This document shows, in pieces, positions 40,918 through 49,490 of a DNA stretch of 64,000 nt (position 1 is the first letter of the stretch; every line of letters starts with the position of its first letter). Source of the stretch: Pollutimonas nitritireducens (lineage in GTDB: Bacteria; Pseudomonadota; Gammaproteobacteria; Burkholderiales; Burkholderiaceae_B); contig NZ_PDNV01000005.1 in NCBI RefSeq assembly GCF_002849615.1, positions 124,001 through 188,000 on the forward strand, in the 5' to 3' direction. Below the pieces are notes generated by a model. It worked only from the letters and a program-made list of their open reading frames with translations. It was not told the DNA's origin and ran no database searches. The position numbers were made by a program, and so were the translations under genes.

Positions 40918-41475
40918 TCATTTATTTTTGGCTACCCAATCCTTTACCGCAGCCATGGTGTTGGCTACGTGACCGTCCGGACTCATGCTGCTGTAGTGAT
41001 AGTAAATTTTCTGATCCGGCGTTATGACATAGGAAATACGATTGGCCATATCGGGCTTGAACGCCATTTGCGCATCGTAGGCCTTTATGACCTTTGCATG
41101 CGGGTCGGCGCCAACGGCGAACTTGCTCTGGCAAGCACTGACGGAGAACTTCTTCAATTTATCGAGATCGTCGGCCGACACGCCGAGCACCGTCGCGCCG
41201 TGCGCTTTATATTCGTCAGTCGCTTCGGCGAAATCATGCGCCTCAATCGTACAACCCTTGGTGAACGCTGCAGGATAAAAATACAGTACGACAGGGCCTT
41301 TCTTCAGGGCATCGTTCAACGAGAACGCGAAGGCGTTGCCCCCAAGGGCAGCATCTATCGAGAAGGCTGGCGCGGTGGCGCCAACCTTGAGTTGTGCGTG
41401 GGCAACGAATGGCAATGCGAACAACAAGGCGATGGCACCACACACGATGATCTTGAGTTGGCGAAAAGAATTCAC
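40918..41475 (-). CDS. Exported peroxiredoxin (BCP/AhpC type)
   Basis: Thiol peroxidase carrying a signal peptide, so likely periplasmic. 185 residues from the GTG at 41475, which has GGGAG upstream and yields a clean signal (LKIIVCGAIALLFALPFVAHAQ). The domain shows LKVGATAPAFSIDAA, the peroxidatic motif YFYPAAFTKGCTIEAHDF, a second cysteine in SVSACQSKF, and the C-terminal GHVANTMAAVKDWV. The frame is open back to 41550, overlapping arsC, but that start destroys the signal peptide. Confidence 0.9.
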   Translation of the reverse strand: MNSFRQLKIIVCGAIALLFALPFVAHAQLKVGATAPAFSIDAALGGNAFAFSLNDALKKGPVVLYFYPAAFTKGCTIEAHDFAEATDEYKAHGATVLGVSADDLDKLKKFSVSACQSKFAVGADPHAKVIKAYDAQMAFKPDMANRISYVITPDQKIYYHYSSMSPDGHVANTMAAVKDWVAKNK

Positions 41476-41536
41476 GATTGCTCCCGATGGACGAATCAAA
41501 GCGCTAAGATAGCGGACCTTACAAGATTTCAAATTT

Positions 41537-41887
41537 ATGTCGATGACCACGATCTATCATAATCCTCGTTGCGGCACGTCGCGCAATGTGTTGCGAACAC
41601 TGCAAGACCGCGGCATAACGCCCACGATTATCGAGTATCTCGAGACTCCGTTGTCGAGCGGTGAATTACAAGGGCTCATACGCAATGCGGGCCTGGCCGT
41701 GCGGGACGCCATACGCAACAAAGAACCGCTGTTCGACGAACTTGGCCTGGGCGATCCCGCATTGACGGACGGTCAGTTGCTCGATGCCATCGCGGCACAT
41801 CCCATCCTGTTGAATCGGCCCTTTGTCGTCACCGAAAAAGGCACACGTCTGTGTCGACCCGCTACGGCCGTGGAAGAAATTCTGTAG
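41537..41887 (+). CDS. arsC: ArsC-family arsenate reductase (glutaredoxin-dependent)
   Basis: 116-residue protein that reduces arsenate to arsenite with glutathione/glutaredoxin. The active-site motif is HNPRCGTSRNVLRTLQDRG (catalytic Cys12), followed by IIEYLETPLSSGEL and the second conserved block HPILLNRPFVVTEKG with TRLCRP, which supplies the oxyanion-binding arginine. Stand-alone: no arsR, arsB or acr3 nearby, so its in vivo role may be broader. Divergent from the peroxiredoxin. Confidence 0.9.
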   Translation: MSMTTIYHNPRCGTSRNVLRTLQDRGITPTIIEYLETPLSSGELQGLIRNAGLAVRDAIRNKEPLFDELGLGDPALTDGQLLDAIAAHPILLNRPFVVTEKGTRLCRPATAVEEIL

Positions 41888-41921
41888 ACACGCCGCAACA
41901 ATCAAGACCCACAGAATCTCG

Positions 41922-42794
41922 ATGACGCTCCAAGTATTCCTGTTGGTCGTCGCCGCAGCCGCGCTGCACGCGTCCTGGAACCTGATATCCAAACGTGCGG
42001 CCGGCGCCGGGGCGTCGTTCGTCTTTTGCTATCGATTGATGTCCACCGTCCTTTACGCCCCATGGGTGGTCTACATACTGTGGAATGAGGGCATGACGTG
42101 GACCTGGGAAGTGGCCGCATTCATCGGTATTTCCAGCGCCCTTCATCTGGGGTACAGCATCTGCCTGATGCGCGGTTATCGTGCGGCCGACCTGTCCGTG
42201 GTCTATCCGGTAGCGCGCGGCACCGGCCCGCTGCTGGCCAGCGCAGGCGCTTTCCTATGGTTGGCGGAAACGCCCTCCGCCCTTGGAGTCCTGGGCATCT
42301 GCAGCGTGGTGGCAGGCATACTGCTTATCGCCACTCAGGGAAACTGGCGCAAGTTTGCGCAAACCGAGGCCTGGGTGGGAATACGCTGGGGCTTGTTGAT
42401 AGGCATGTTCATCGCCGCCTACAGCCTGAGCGATGCCTACAGCGTCAAGGTCTTGCTGGTCGCGCCGGTTCTGCTGGACTGGCTGTCCGCCTGCGGCGGG
42501 ACAATATTGCTGGCCCCAAGCACCTGGGTGCGCCGCAGGAGCATGATGTTGCAAATGCAGGGAAAATGGCATCTAGCGCTGGCTGTGGGTGCGCTGTCGC
42601 CCATGGCATATATTCTGGTCCTGTATGCCTTGCAACAGGGCGCCGATGTAAGTGTCGTAGCCCCTTTGCGCGAGATGTCGATGATGATGGCAACCTTCGC
42701 CGGCTTCCTCATACTCAAGGAGAAAGTGCCGCCGACAGGATGGCTCGGATGCATCGTCATCATTGCGGGTGTAATCCTGCTGTCTGTCCGCTAA
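41922..42794 (+). CDS. DMT-superfamily (EamA) transporter
   Basis: Inner-membrane permease of 290 residues with ten predicted hydrophobic segments in two EamA halves: FLLVVAAAALHASWNLISKR starts the first, and GLLIGMFIAAYSLSDAYSVK the second; conserved pieces AADLSVVYPVARGTGPLLA and VVAPLREMSMMMATFAGFL mark each half. Such proteins export metabolites or amino acids; the substrate is unknown. The ATG at 41922 gives the first membrane segment; 34 nt after arsC, and converging with cysA. Confidence 0.85.
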   Translation: MTLQVFLLVVAAAALHASWNLISKRAAGAGASFVFCYRLMSTVLYAPWVVYILWNEGMTWTWEVAAFIGISSALHLGYSICLMRGYRAADLSVVYPVARGTGPLLASAGAFLWLAETPSALGVLGICSVVAGILLIATQGNWRKFAQTEAWVGIRWGLLIGMFIAAYSLSDAYSVKVLLVAPVLLDWLSACGGTILLAPSTWVRRRSMMLQMQGKWHLALAVGALSPMAYILVLYALQQGADVSVVAPLREMSMMMATFAGFLILKEKVPPTGWLGCIVIIAGVILLSVR

Positions 42795-42821
42795 GGACCG
42801 AGCAAGCACTCTCGGCGATAA

Positions 42822-43889
42822 CTATGCCGCATGGTCCAGGAAAATATGTACCTGGCGCGGCTGGACCACAAGGGACTCGCTCTCTTTCAGCTGCAGATGC
42901 CGCAACCTGTCCTGCGATATCACCACCTCGATCAATTCGTCGGTATCGCTGCGCAGCAGCTCGAGCTGTGCCAGCGGACCGACAGCATGGATGCGTTCCA
43001 GACGAACGACCAAGCCCTTGGCGCCCGCCGTGTATCGTTCAATATCGATGTCATGCGGACGCACATAGGCCGTGCCTTGTATGTCACGCACATCCTGGTG
43101 GGTCGGCGCATGAAAAGAGGCGTCCCCGGTCTCCAGGTAACCATTGTGCACGCGCCCCCGGAATAGGTTTACATCGCCCAGGAAGCTATACACGAACGGC
43201 GTTGCGGGCTGGTTGTACACCGATGCGGGCGTGCCCACCTGCTCGACCTTGCCATGATTCATGACAACGATTTCGTCGGCAACCTCAAGCGCTTCCTCCT
43301 GGTCATGTGTCACAAATATGCTGGTAACCTGGAGCTCGTCGTGCAGACGGCGCAGCCAGCGGCGCAGTTCCTTGCGGACCTGTGCGTCCAGGGCACCAAA
43401 AGGCTCATCCAGGAGCAGCACCCGCGGTTCGACTGCCAAGGCGCGTGCAAGGGCGATACGTTGTCGCTGGCCGCCCGACAAGGCGGCAGGTTTGCGGTCC
43501 GCCAGCCAGTCCAGCTGTACAAGTTCCAGTAGTTGCGCCACTTTTTCGCGTATGGCGGCTTCGGATGGACGAAGCTTGCGGGGCTTTACCCGCAGGCCGA
43601 ACGCAATGTTCTCGAACACGGTCATGTGTTTGAAAAGTGCGTAATGCTGGAACACAAAACCTACGTGGCGTTCGCGCACGTGCCGCTGTGTTGCACTTTC
43701 ATTGTCCAACAGAATATGGCCCGAGTCCGGATGCTCGAGTCCCGCCACAATCCTCAACAAGGTCGTCTTGCCGCAGCCTGAGGGACCCAGCAGGGCGGTC
43801 AGCTTACCGTCGGGAAACTTCAGCGTCACGTTGTCCAAGGCGGTAAAATCGCCAAACTTCTTATGTATATTGCGTACTTCGATGCTCAT
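42822..43889 (-). CDS. cysA: Sulfate/thiosulfate ABC transporter ATP-binding protein
   Basis: ATPase of the sulfate/thiosulfate importer. 355 residues starting [20 protein letters not shown], with Walker [16 protein letters not shown]-loop [12 protein letters not shown], signature [17 protein letters not shown], Walker [14 protein letters not shown] and the C-terminal TOBE-like region with [13 protein letters not shown], typical of CysA. Start at 43889 overlaps the cysW stop by 4 nt. Last gene of sbp-cysT-cysW-cysA. Confidence 0.95.
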   Translation of the reverse strand: MSIEVRNIHKKFGDFTALDNVTLKFPDGKLTALLGPSGCGKTTLLRIVAGLEHPDSGHILLDNESATQRHVRERHVGFVFQHYALFKHMTVFENIAFGLRVKPRKLRPSEAAIREKVAQLLELVQLDWLADRKPAALSGGQRQRIALARALAVEPRVLLLDEPFGALDAQVRKELRRWLRRLHDELQVTSIFVTHDQEEALEVADEIVVMNHGKVEQVGTPASVYNQPATPFVYSFLGDVNLFRGRVHNGYLETGDASFHAPTHQDVRDIQGTAYVRPHDIDIERYTAGAKGLVVRLERIHAVGPLAQLELLRSDTDELIEVVISQDRLRHLQLKESESLVVQPRQVHIFLDHAA

Positions 43890-44788
43890 GACCCATGCTC
43901 CCGCGCATATTGTGATGGCAGTGCGTGCCATTCAATCCACGACTTCAGACCCAGCGTCAACAGGGCCAGCAACGCCAGTAACGACGCTACGGCAAACGCG
44001 GCAGAGAAGTTGTATTCGTTATAGAGAATCTCCACGTGCAGTGGAATCGTGTTGGTGAGGCCTCGTATATGGCCTGATACGACCGATACGGCGCCAAACT
44101 CGCCCATCGCCCGGGCGTTGCACAGGATGACGCCATACAGTAATCCCCACTTTATGTTCGGAAGGGTGACATGCCAGAACGTCTCCCAGCCGGAAGCGCC
44201 CAGCACCAGCGCTGCCTCCTCTTCTTCGCTGCCTTGCGACTGCATCAACGGGATGAGTTCGCGGGCGACAAAAGGAAAAGTGACGAAAATGGTCGCCAGC
44301 ACGATGGCCGGCAAGGCGAAAAGGACTTTGATGTCGTGCACATACAGCCACGGTCCCAGCCATCCCTGCGCACCGAAAATAAGCACATAGATCAGGCCAG
44401 AAATAATTGGCGACACGGAGAACGGAAGATCAATTAAGGTGACCAGCAGATTCTTACCACGGAATTCGAACTTGGCCACTGCCCAGGCGGCGCTCACGCC
44501 GAACACAAGATTCAACGGCACTGAAATCAAGGCAGTCAGCAAAGTCAGCTTGATGGCCGACACCGCGTCCGGCTCAATGATGGCCGCAATATAGGCATCC
44601 CAGCCTTTACGAAGCGCCTCTGTAAAAACCGCGAACAAGGGGATGAACAGGAACAAAACCAGGAAAAGCAAGGCAATTGTTATCAATCCTACCTGGACCC
44701 AGCGAGGTTCGACGGTGGCCGCCGTCGCGCGGGCGGAAGGAACATTAGGGATCACCGCAGCGGGCAGGGCGAAGTCGGGGTTGGACAT
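43886..44788 (-). CDS. cysW: Sulfate ABC transporter permease CysW
   Basis: One of two membrane subunits of the sulfate importer. 300 residues with six membrane segments and the coupling-helix motif [20 protein letters not shown] followed by [20 protein letters not shown] (EAA loop). Further family pieces: [20 protein letters not shown] and [20 protein letters not shown] at 44788, two bases after the cysT stop; a TTG at 44794 is an unneeded alternative. Confidence 0.94.
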   Translation of the reverse strand: MSNPDFALPAAVIPNVPSARATAATVEPRWVQVGLITIALLFLVLFLFIPLFAVFTEALRKGWDAYIAAIIEPDAVSAIKLTLLTALISVPLNLVFGVSAAWAVAKFEFRGKNLLVTLIDLPFSVSPIISGLIYVLIFGAQGWLGPWLYVHDIKVLFALPAIVLATIFVTFPFVARELIPLMQSQGSEEEEAALVLGASGWETFWHVTLPNIKWGLLYGVILCNARAMGEFGAVSVVSGHIRGLTNTIPLHVEILYNEYNFSAAFAVASLLALLALLTLGLKSWIEWHALPSQYAREHGS

Positions 44789-44790
44789 AT

Positions 44791-45654
44791 TCAATTTCTC
44801 GCTACTTTGGTGCGTCCGCGCGTCCAGGCTTGCAACAGATTGATAGCCAGAAGAAGCAGGAAAGAAATCGAAAGCATGACGACAGCAATGGCCGTCGCTC
44901 CAGCGTAGTCATACTGTTCGAGCCTGGTGACTATCAACAAAGGAGTGATCTCCGAAATCATCGGCATGTTTCCAGCTATGAAGATCACCGAGCCATACTC
45001 GCCTGTGGCGCGGGCGAACGCCATGGCAAAGCCGGTAAGCAAGGCGGGCAGCACGGTCGGGAATATCACCCGGGAAAATGTTTGCCAGGGTCTCGCACCA
45101 AGACTGGCGGCGGCTTCCTCAAGCTCGCGTTCCGCCTCCTCCAGCACCGGCTGCACGGTCCTGACGACAAAGGGCAAGCCGATGAATGTCAATGCCACCA
45201 CGATGCCCAGCGGGGTAAACGCAATCTTGATGCCCAGTGGCTCAAGATGTTGGCCGATCCAGCCGTTGGGCGCGTACAGAGCGGTAAGGGCTATTCCTGC
45301 GACCGCTGTCGGAAGTGCAAAAGGCAGGTCGACCAACGCATCGACCAACCTTTTTCCGGGAAAGCGATAACGAACCAGAACCCAGGCGACAATGCCGCCA
45401 AAGACGACATTGATAGCAGCCGCTATGAGCGAGGCCCCGAAGCTCAAGCGATATGAAGCCATGACGCGGTTCGACATTACGGTTTCCCAGAATCCGTCCC
45501 AGCTCATGGTGAACGTCTTCAGGAAGACCGCCGACAACGGAAGTAGAACAATCAGGCACAGATAAACCAATGTGAATCCCAGGGTAATGTTGAATCCGGG
45601 GATAACACGAAAGGGTGTGGATCGCGTGGCAAGTATGCCGGCAGTGTTGGACAT
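44791..45654 (-). CDS. cysT: Sulfate ABC transporter permease CysT (CysU)
   Basis: Second membrane subunit of the sulfate importer, 287 residues. Six hydrophobic segments; family segments [43 protein letters not shown] loop [20 protein letters not shown] and [19 protein letters not shown]. Directly precedes cysW and follows the binding-protein gene after 23 nt. Confidence 0.94.
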   Translation of the reverse strand: MSNTAGILATRSTPFRVIPGFNITLGFTLVYLCLIVLLPLSAVFLKTFTMSWDGFWETVMSNRVMASYRLSFGASLIAAAINVVFGGIVAWVLVRYRFPGKRLVDALVDLPFALPTAVAGIALTALYAPNGWIGQHLEPLGIKIAFTPLGIVVALTFIGLPFVVRTVQPVLEEAERELEEAAASLGARPWQTFSRVIFPTVLPALLTGFAMAFARATGEYGSVIFIAGNMPMISEITPLLIVTRLEQYDYAGATAIAVVMLSISFLLLLAINLLQAWTRGRTKVARN

Positions 45655-45677
45655 GAATCAGGCTCTTCGATGATGCT

Positions 45678-46688
45678 CTATTTCTTTCCGGGGACGTATA
45701 TCTGGTCGAAGATGCCGCCATCGCCAAAATGTGTCTTCTGGACCCTGTCCCACCCGCCGGCCACGTCCTCGATGGTGAAAAGTTTTACGTCGGGGAATTG
45801 CTGCGCATACTTCGCCGCGATTTTCTCCGAGGTGGGGCGGTAGTAATTCTTGCCCGCAATATCCTGTCCTGCATCGGTATAGAGGTATTGCAGATATGCC
45901 TGTGCAACGTTACGGCTGCCTTTCTTGTCGACCACTTTGTCCACGATGGCCACAGGCGGCTCGGCCAGGATGCTGACCAATGGCGCAACGATTTCCACTT
46001 TGTCCGGACCCAGTTCCTTGATGGCCAACAAGGCTTCGTTCTCCCAGGCCAGCAGTACATCGCCGATGCCACGTTCCACAAAAGTAATGGTCGAGCCTCG
46101 CGCACCGGAATCCAGCACTGGCACTTGCTTGAACAGCTTGGCCACGAATGCTTTTGAGCTCTCTTCACTGCCGCCCGGTTGCTTCATCGCGTAACCCCAC
46201 GCCGCCAGGTAATTCCACCTTGCGCCTCCGGACGTTTTAGGGTTGGGGGTGATGACCGAGATACCCGGCTTGATCAGGTCATTCCAGTCTCTGATTTGTT
46301 TTGGATTGCCTTTTCGCACAAGGAATACGATGGTGGAGGTGTAGGGTGAACTGTTGTGCGCAAAGTCTTTCTGCCAATCCGTCTTGATGACTCCGCGCTG
46401 CGCGATGGCATCGATATCCGACGCCAATGCCAGCGTGATCACATCGGCGTCGATGCCGTCAATGACGGATCGGGCCTGCTTTCCTGAACCGCCGTGCGAT
46501 TGCTTAATGGTTACGGTGTCGCCCGTGGCGTTTTTCCAGTATTTGGCGAAGGCCTGGTTGAACTCCTGGTAAAGCTCGCGTGTGGGATCATACGAAACGT
46601 TAAGCAGTGAGATCTCGACAGCGCCGACCGACTGCGCAGCGAAGGCGCTTGCCATGAGCAAAGCTTTGATGAAAAGTGGCGACAACAT
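45678..46688 (-). CDS. sbp: Sulfate-binding periplasmic protein
   Basis: Captures sulfate (or thiosulfate) in the periplasm for CysTWA. 336 residues with signal peptide ([14 protein letters not shown]) and the Sbp/CysP segments [75 protein letters not shown] and [15 protein letters not shown]. First gene of the operon, transcribed leftward from the 46689-46915 gap. Regulation by CysB is expected from the family but not seen. Confidence 0.95.
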   Translation of the reverse strand: MLSPLFIKALLMASAFAAQSVGAVEISLLNVSYDPTRELYQEFNQAFAKYWKNATGDTVTIKQSHGGSGKQARSVIDGIDADVITLALASDIDAIAQRGVIKTDWQKDFAHNSSPYTSTIVFLVRKGNPKQIRDWNDLIKPGISVITPNPKTSGGARWNYLAAWGYAMKQPGGSEESSKAFVAKLFKQVPVLDSGARGSTITFVERGIGDVLLAWENEALLAIKELGPDKVEIVAPLVSILAEPPVAIVDKVVDKKGSRNVAQAYLQYLYTDAGQDIAGKNYYRPTSEKIAAKYAQQFPDVKLFTIEDVAGGWDRVQKTHFGDGGIFDQIYVPGKK

Positions 46689-46805
46689 GAATGCTTCCTT
46701 GTTTTACTGCTATTTTTGAATACAGTCTCAAGGCTAAGCGGCCGCGCAGGAAAACAGAACGAATAGTTTGGTCATTGTTAATAAGCCCAGGCCATAAGAT
46801 TCGTA

Positions 46806-46825
46806 CGCTATATGTTGATATAGCG
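46806..46825. promoter_or_regulatory. 20-bp palindrome in the sbp/antitoxin divergent gap
   Basis: CGCTATAT (46806-46813) and ATATAGCG (46818-46825) are perfect inverted repeats around GTTG. It lies about 118 bp upstream of sbp and 90 bp upstream of the antitoxin gene in a 227-bp gap (46689-46915). It may be a regulator site for the sulfate operon or a small bidirectional hairpin. Confidence 0.4.
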
Positions 46826-46865
46826 CCAGGATAGTAAGCGAGGTGTGGAATATCGTGCCCGAGGC

Positions 46866-46894
46866 TTGCATACTCCTTATATGGAGCATAGAAT
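46866..46894 (+). promoter_or_regulatory. Toxin-antitoxin promoter with operator in the spacer
   Basis: TTGCAT (46866-46871) and TAGAAT (46889-46894) are 17 bp apart. The spacer contains CTCC (46873-46876) / GGAG (46883-46886) around TTATAT, so a dimer bound there would cover both promoter boxes. Antitoxins of this class normally repress their own operon. The ribosome site AAAGGAG follows near 46903. Confidence 0.5.
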
Positions 46895-46915
46895 AACCAC
46901 AAAAGGAGTTTCATC

Positions 46916-47353
46916 ATGAGCCTCGCTTACGCTTATCCATCTAGCCGGTTCGAACCGGCACCTGTTATCGACCTCAGCGACAAAGCCACGCGCGAACGGC
47001 TATCGAAATCCGCCTTGCAAGGCTTTTTCAAGCTCGCACAGGCATGGAAGCTTCGAGACGAAGATGCCTGCATTTTGCTGGGCGGGGTTTCCAGCAGTGC
47101 TTTCTACGAATGGAAAAAAAAGCCCGGCCGTGTACTCGAGGTAGACCGCATTACTCGCATTTCCTATCTCCTGGGTATCTATAAAGCGCTGCATATTCTG
47201 TACGGCGACCAGCTCGCCGATCAATGGGTAAGCATGCCTAACCGGAACGTCATCTTCGGCGGCAAGACACCGTTGCGCTACATGCAGGAAGGCGGCTTGC
47301 TCGCCATGCAAACGGTGCGCACCCTGCTGGATGCACGGCGTGGGGGCATGTAA
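46916..47353 (+). CDS. Xre/MbcA/ParS-type antitoxin of a RES-Xre pair
   Basis: 145-residue antitoxin with an N-terminal helical DNA-binding part (about 25-80: GFFKLAQAWKLRDEDACILL, GVSSSAFYEWKKKPGRVLEV, an HTH-like region) and a C-terminal DUF2384 domain ending in the family motif PNRNVIFGGKTPLRYMQEGG, the segment that normally inserts into the RES toxin's active site. ATG at 46916 with AAAGGAG upstream. Its stop at 47353 overlaps or abuts the toxin start, a normal TA layout. Confidence 0.9.
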   Translation: MSLAYAYPSSRFEPAPVIDLSDKATRERLSKSALQGFFKLAQAWKLRDEDACILLGGVSSSAFYEWKKKPGRVLEVDRITRISYLLGIYKALHILYGDQLADQWVSMPNRNVIFGGKTPLRYMQEGGLLAMQTVRTLLDARRGGM

Positions 47354-48083
47354 CGTGCGCGTGCCGCCTCTTGCACTGATACGCCAGCTGGATACCTGCC
47401 GTTTGCTGCCTTCGCGCTTCGTCGATCAAGAAGACTCTGTACTGGCGCCGCTGGCTGAAAGCGCAGCCCATCTCAAGGATTTGTTCGACCTCGACAACGC
47501 AAGCAACCGGCGCCTGGCGGCCGAACGCGGTGCCATGCCTGGCATCGGTATCGACGAACTCGTGTTTGGCGTGCCAAATTTCCGGATGATCAATGCGGCC
47601 TATGCCTATGCCAGACCAGAAGGCAGTCGATTCAACACCGGTGAGCGCGGAGCATGGTATTGCGCTTTTGAACTTGAAACAGCATTGGCCGAAATCGTAT
47701 TCCATAAAATTGTCGAGTATGCCGAAATCGATTATTTCCACGATACGGTCAGCTATCAACTGGTGCTGGCCGACTTCAGCGCCGAATTTCACGATCTGCG
47801 CAGCACTGCGTCGTTCGCAGCTTGCCTCGATCCCGCCAGTTATGTTGCCTCGCAAAAGCTCGCCAGCCGTTTACTCGAGCTAGGTTCCCTGGGTATTGTC
47901 TATCCCAGTGTCAGGCGCAAGGGGGGCACCAATCTGGCCTGTTTTCGCCCGGCGTTGGTTGGCAATGTAAGGCGGGGGCCTGCCTACACACTATGCTGGA
48001 CAGGTGATCCGCAGCCTTCCATCGCAGCAGTTGCCAGCACACCCAAAACCAAAGTAAAAACACGATCCAAGCCGTCCAAATAA
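47331..48083 (+). CDS. RES-domain toxin (predicted NAD+-degrading)
   Basis: Toxin of the RES-Xre family, whose characterised members (for example MbcT) deplete NAD+. 250 residues from the ATG at 47331; GTG 47355, two bases after the antitoxin stop, is an alternative giving 242. The residues naming the domain can be placed: Arg in GSRFNTGERGAWYCAFE, Glu in FELETALAEIVFHK and Ser in GIVYPSVRRKGGTN. The C-terminus is a lysine-rich tail (TPKTKVKTRSKPSK), which is an unusual extension. The pair looks intact. Confidence 0.88.
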   Translation: MHGVGACNVRVPPLALIRQLDTCRLLPSRFVDQEDSVLAPLAESAAHLKDLFDLDNASNRRLAAERGAMPGIGIDELVFGVPNFRMINAAYAYARPEGSRFNTGERGAWYCAFELETALAEIVFHKIVEYAEIDYFHDTVSYQLVLADFSAEFHDLRSTASFAACLDPASYVASQKLASRLLELGSLGIVYPSVRRKGGTNLACFRPALVGNVRRGPAYTLCWTGDPQPSIAAVASTPKTKVKTRSKPSK

Positions 48084-48107
48084 TAATTCCCGACAGGTGG
48101 AGACCTC

Positions 48108-49451
48108 ATGAGCCTATACGCGCAGCTTCAGCAACGAGCCGCAACGAATAATCCGATCCGGATCGGCCTGATTGGCGCCGGAAAATTCGGTTCCATGTAT
48201 CTTGCGCAACTTCCTCGCACACCAGGAGTTCATCTGGTGGGCATAGCCGATCTCTCGCCAGAGACGGCCCGTCGAAATCTGGCGCGTGTCGGTTGGAAAC
48301 CCGAACAAAGCGAAGCTCCATCCGCCCAAGCCGCACTGTCGACGGGTGGAACGTGGATCACCGACGACTGGAAAGCGCTTGTGAGCCTGCCTCAGCTCGA
48401 TGTTATCGTCGAATGTACCGGTAACCCGATAGCCGCCGTCGAACACTGCCTGGAAGCATTCGCCTACGGAAAACATGTCGTCAACGTAACCGTCGAAGCG
48501 GATGCATTCTGCGGCCCGCTGCTGGCATCCAGGGCGGCAGCCGCCGGCGTTATTTATTCCATGGCATTTGGCGACCAACCGGCCCTGATCTGCGATTTGG
48601 TCGACTGGGCTCGCACCTGCGGCTTCCCCGTGATCGCGGCTGGCAGGGGACACAAATGGCTGCCTCATTATTCAGAATCGACGCCAGAGACAGTTTGGGG
48701 TTACTACGGCCTCAGCCCCGAGCAAGCTCGGCGCGGCGGCTTGAATCCCAAAATGTTCAATAGTTTTCTGGACGGTTCCAAACCCTCCATCGAAAGCTGC
48801 GCTGTAGCCAACGCAACGGGCCTGTCCGTTCCTTCCAACGGCCTGCAATACCCTCCGGCAAGCATAGAAGATATCCCTTTCGTTACGCGGCCCGTCAGCG
48901 AAGGCGGCGTACTGGAACGCAAAGGGATGGTTGAAGTAGTTTCGTCTCTGGAGCCCGACGGACGGCGCATACCGTATGACATCCGCATGGGCGTGTGGGT
49001 AACGATAGAAGCCGAAACCGACTATATAAAGAATTGTTTTGAAGAATACAATGCGCACACCGATCCTACCGGCCGGTATTTCACCCTGTATAAGCGGTGG
49101 CACCTCATCGGTCTAGAAGTCGGCATGTCGGTCGCATCCGTCGCGCTGCGCGGCGAAGCCACGGGCGTAGCCACTGCCTGGTCGGCGGACGTCGTTGCCA
49201 CCGCAAAGCGCGATTTGCGTGCGGGCGATGTACTGGACGGCGAAGGCGGTTACACGGTTTGGGGCAAACTGCTGCCGGTTGAAACGTCGACCCGCATGGG
49301 CGGCGTACCGCTTGGCCTCGCGCACGATGTCAAACTGCTGCGGACAGTAAAAAAAGGACAATGTGTGACCTGGGACGACGTTGCCATAGACACGACAACA
49401 GCCGCCTACGCCTTGCGCAAAAGCATGGAACTCCTGACTAAATCCGATTAG
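48108..49451 (+). CDS. NAD(P)-dependent oxidoreductase with C-terminal SAF domain (COG4091-like)
   Basis: 447 residues: a Rossmann domain resembling homoserine dehydrogenase (IRIGLIGAGKFGSMYLAQL near residue 17, then LDVIVECTGNPIAAVEHCLE and GKHVVNVTVEADAFCGPLLA), a middle catalytic domain (residues 150-340), and an SAF domain at the end (RDLRAGDVLDGEGGYTVWGK, KKGQCVTWDDV). Proteins of this design are called predicted homoserine dehydrogenases, but the true substrate, probably a sugar acid or branched hydroxy acid, is unknown. Starts 24 nt after the toxin gene with GGTGGAG upstream. Confidence 0.8.
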   Translation: MSLYAQLQQRAATNNPIRIGLIGAGKFGSMYLAQLPRTPGVHLVGIADLSPETARRNLARVGWKPEQSEAPSAQAALSTGGTWITDDWKALVSLPQLDVIVECTGNPIAAVEHCLEAFAYGKHVVNVTVEADAFCGPLLASRAAAAGVIYSMAFGDQPALICDLVDWARTCGFPVIAAGRGHKWLPHYSESTPETVWGYYGLSPEQARRGGLNPKMFNSFLDGSKPSIESCAVANATGLSVPSNGLQYPPASIEDIPFVTRPVSEGGVLERKGMVEVVSSLEPDGRRIPYDIRMGVWVTIEAETDYIKNCFEEYNAHTDPTGRYFTLYKRWHLIGLEVGMSVASVALRGEATGVATAWSADVVATAKRDLRAGDVLDGEGGYTVWGKLLPVETSTRMGGVPLGLAHDVKLLRTVKKGQCVTWDDVAIDTTTAAYALRKSMELLTKSD

Positions 49452-49490
49452 AATCCCACAACTCCTCGGCGCTTCTGAAAGAATCTGAAA

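Noticed and set aside
42098..43264. 388-codon plus-strand frame over the DMT transporter and cysA
   Set aside because: Out-of-frame with the transporter and antisense to cysA, both strongly supported.
46600..46917. 105-codon minus-strand frame across the sbp upstream gap
   Set aside because: It overlaps the sbp start and the antitoxin promoter, and its translation looks random.
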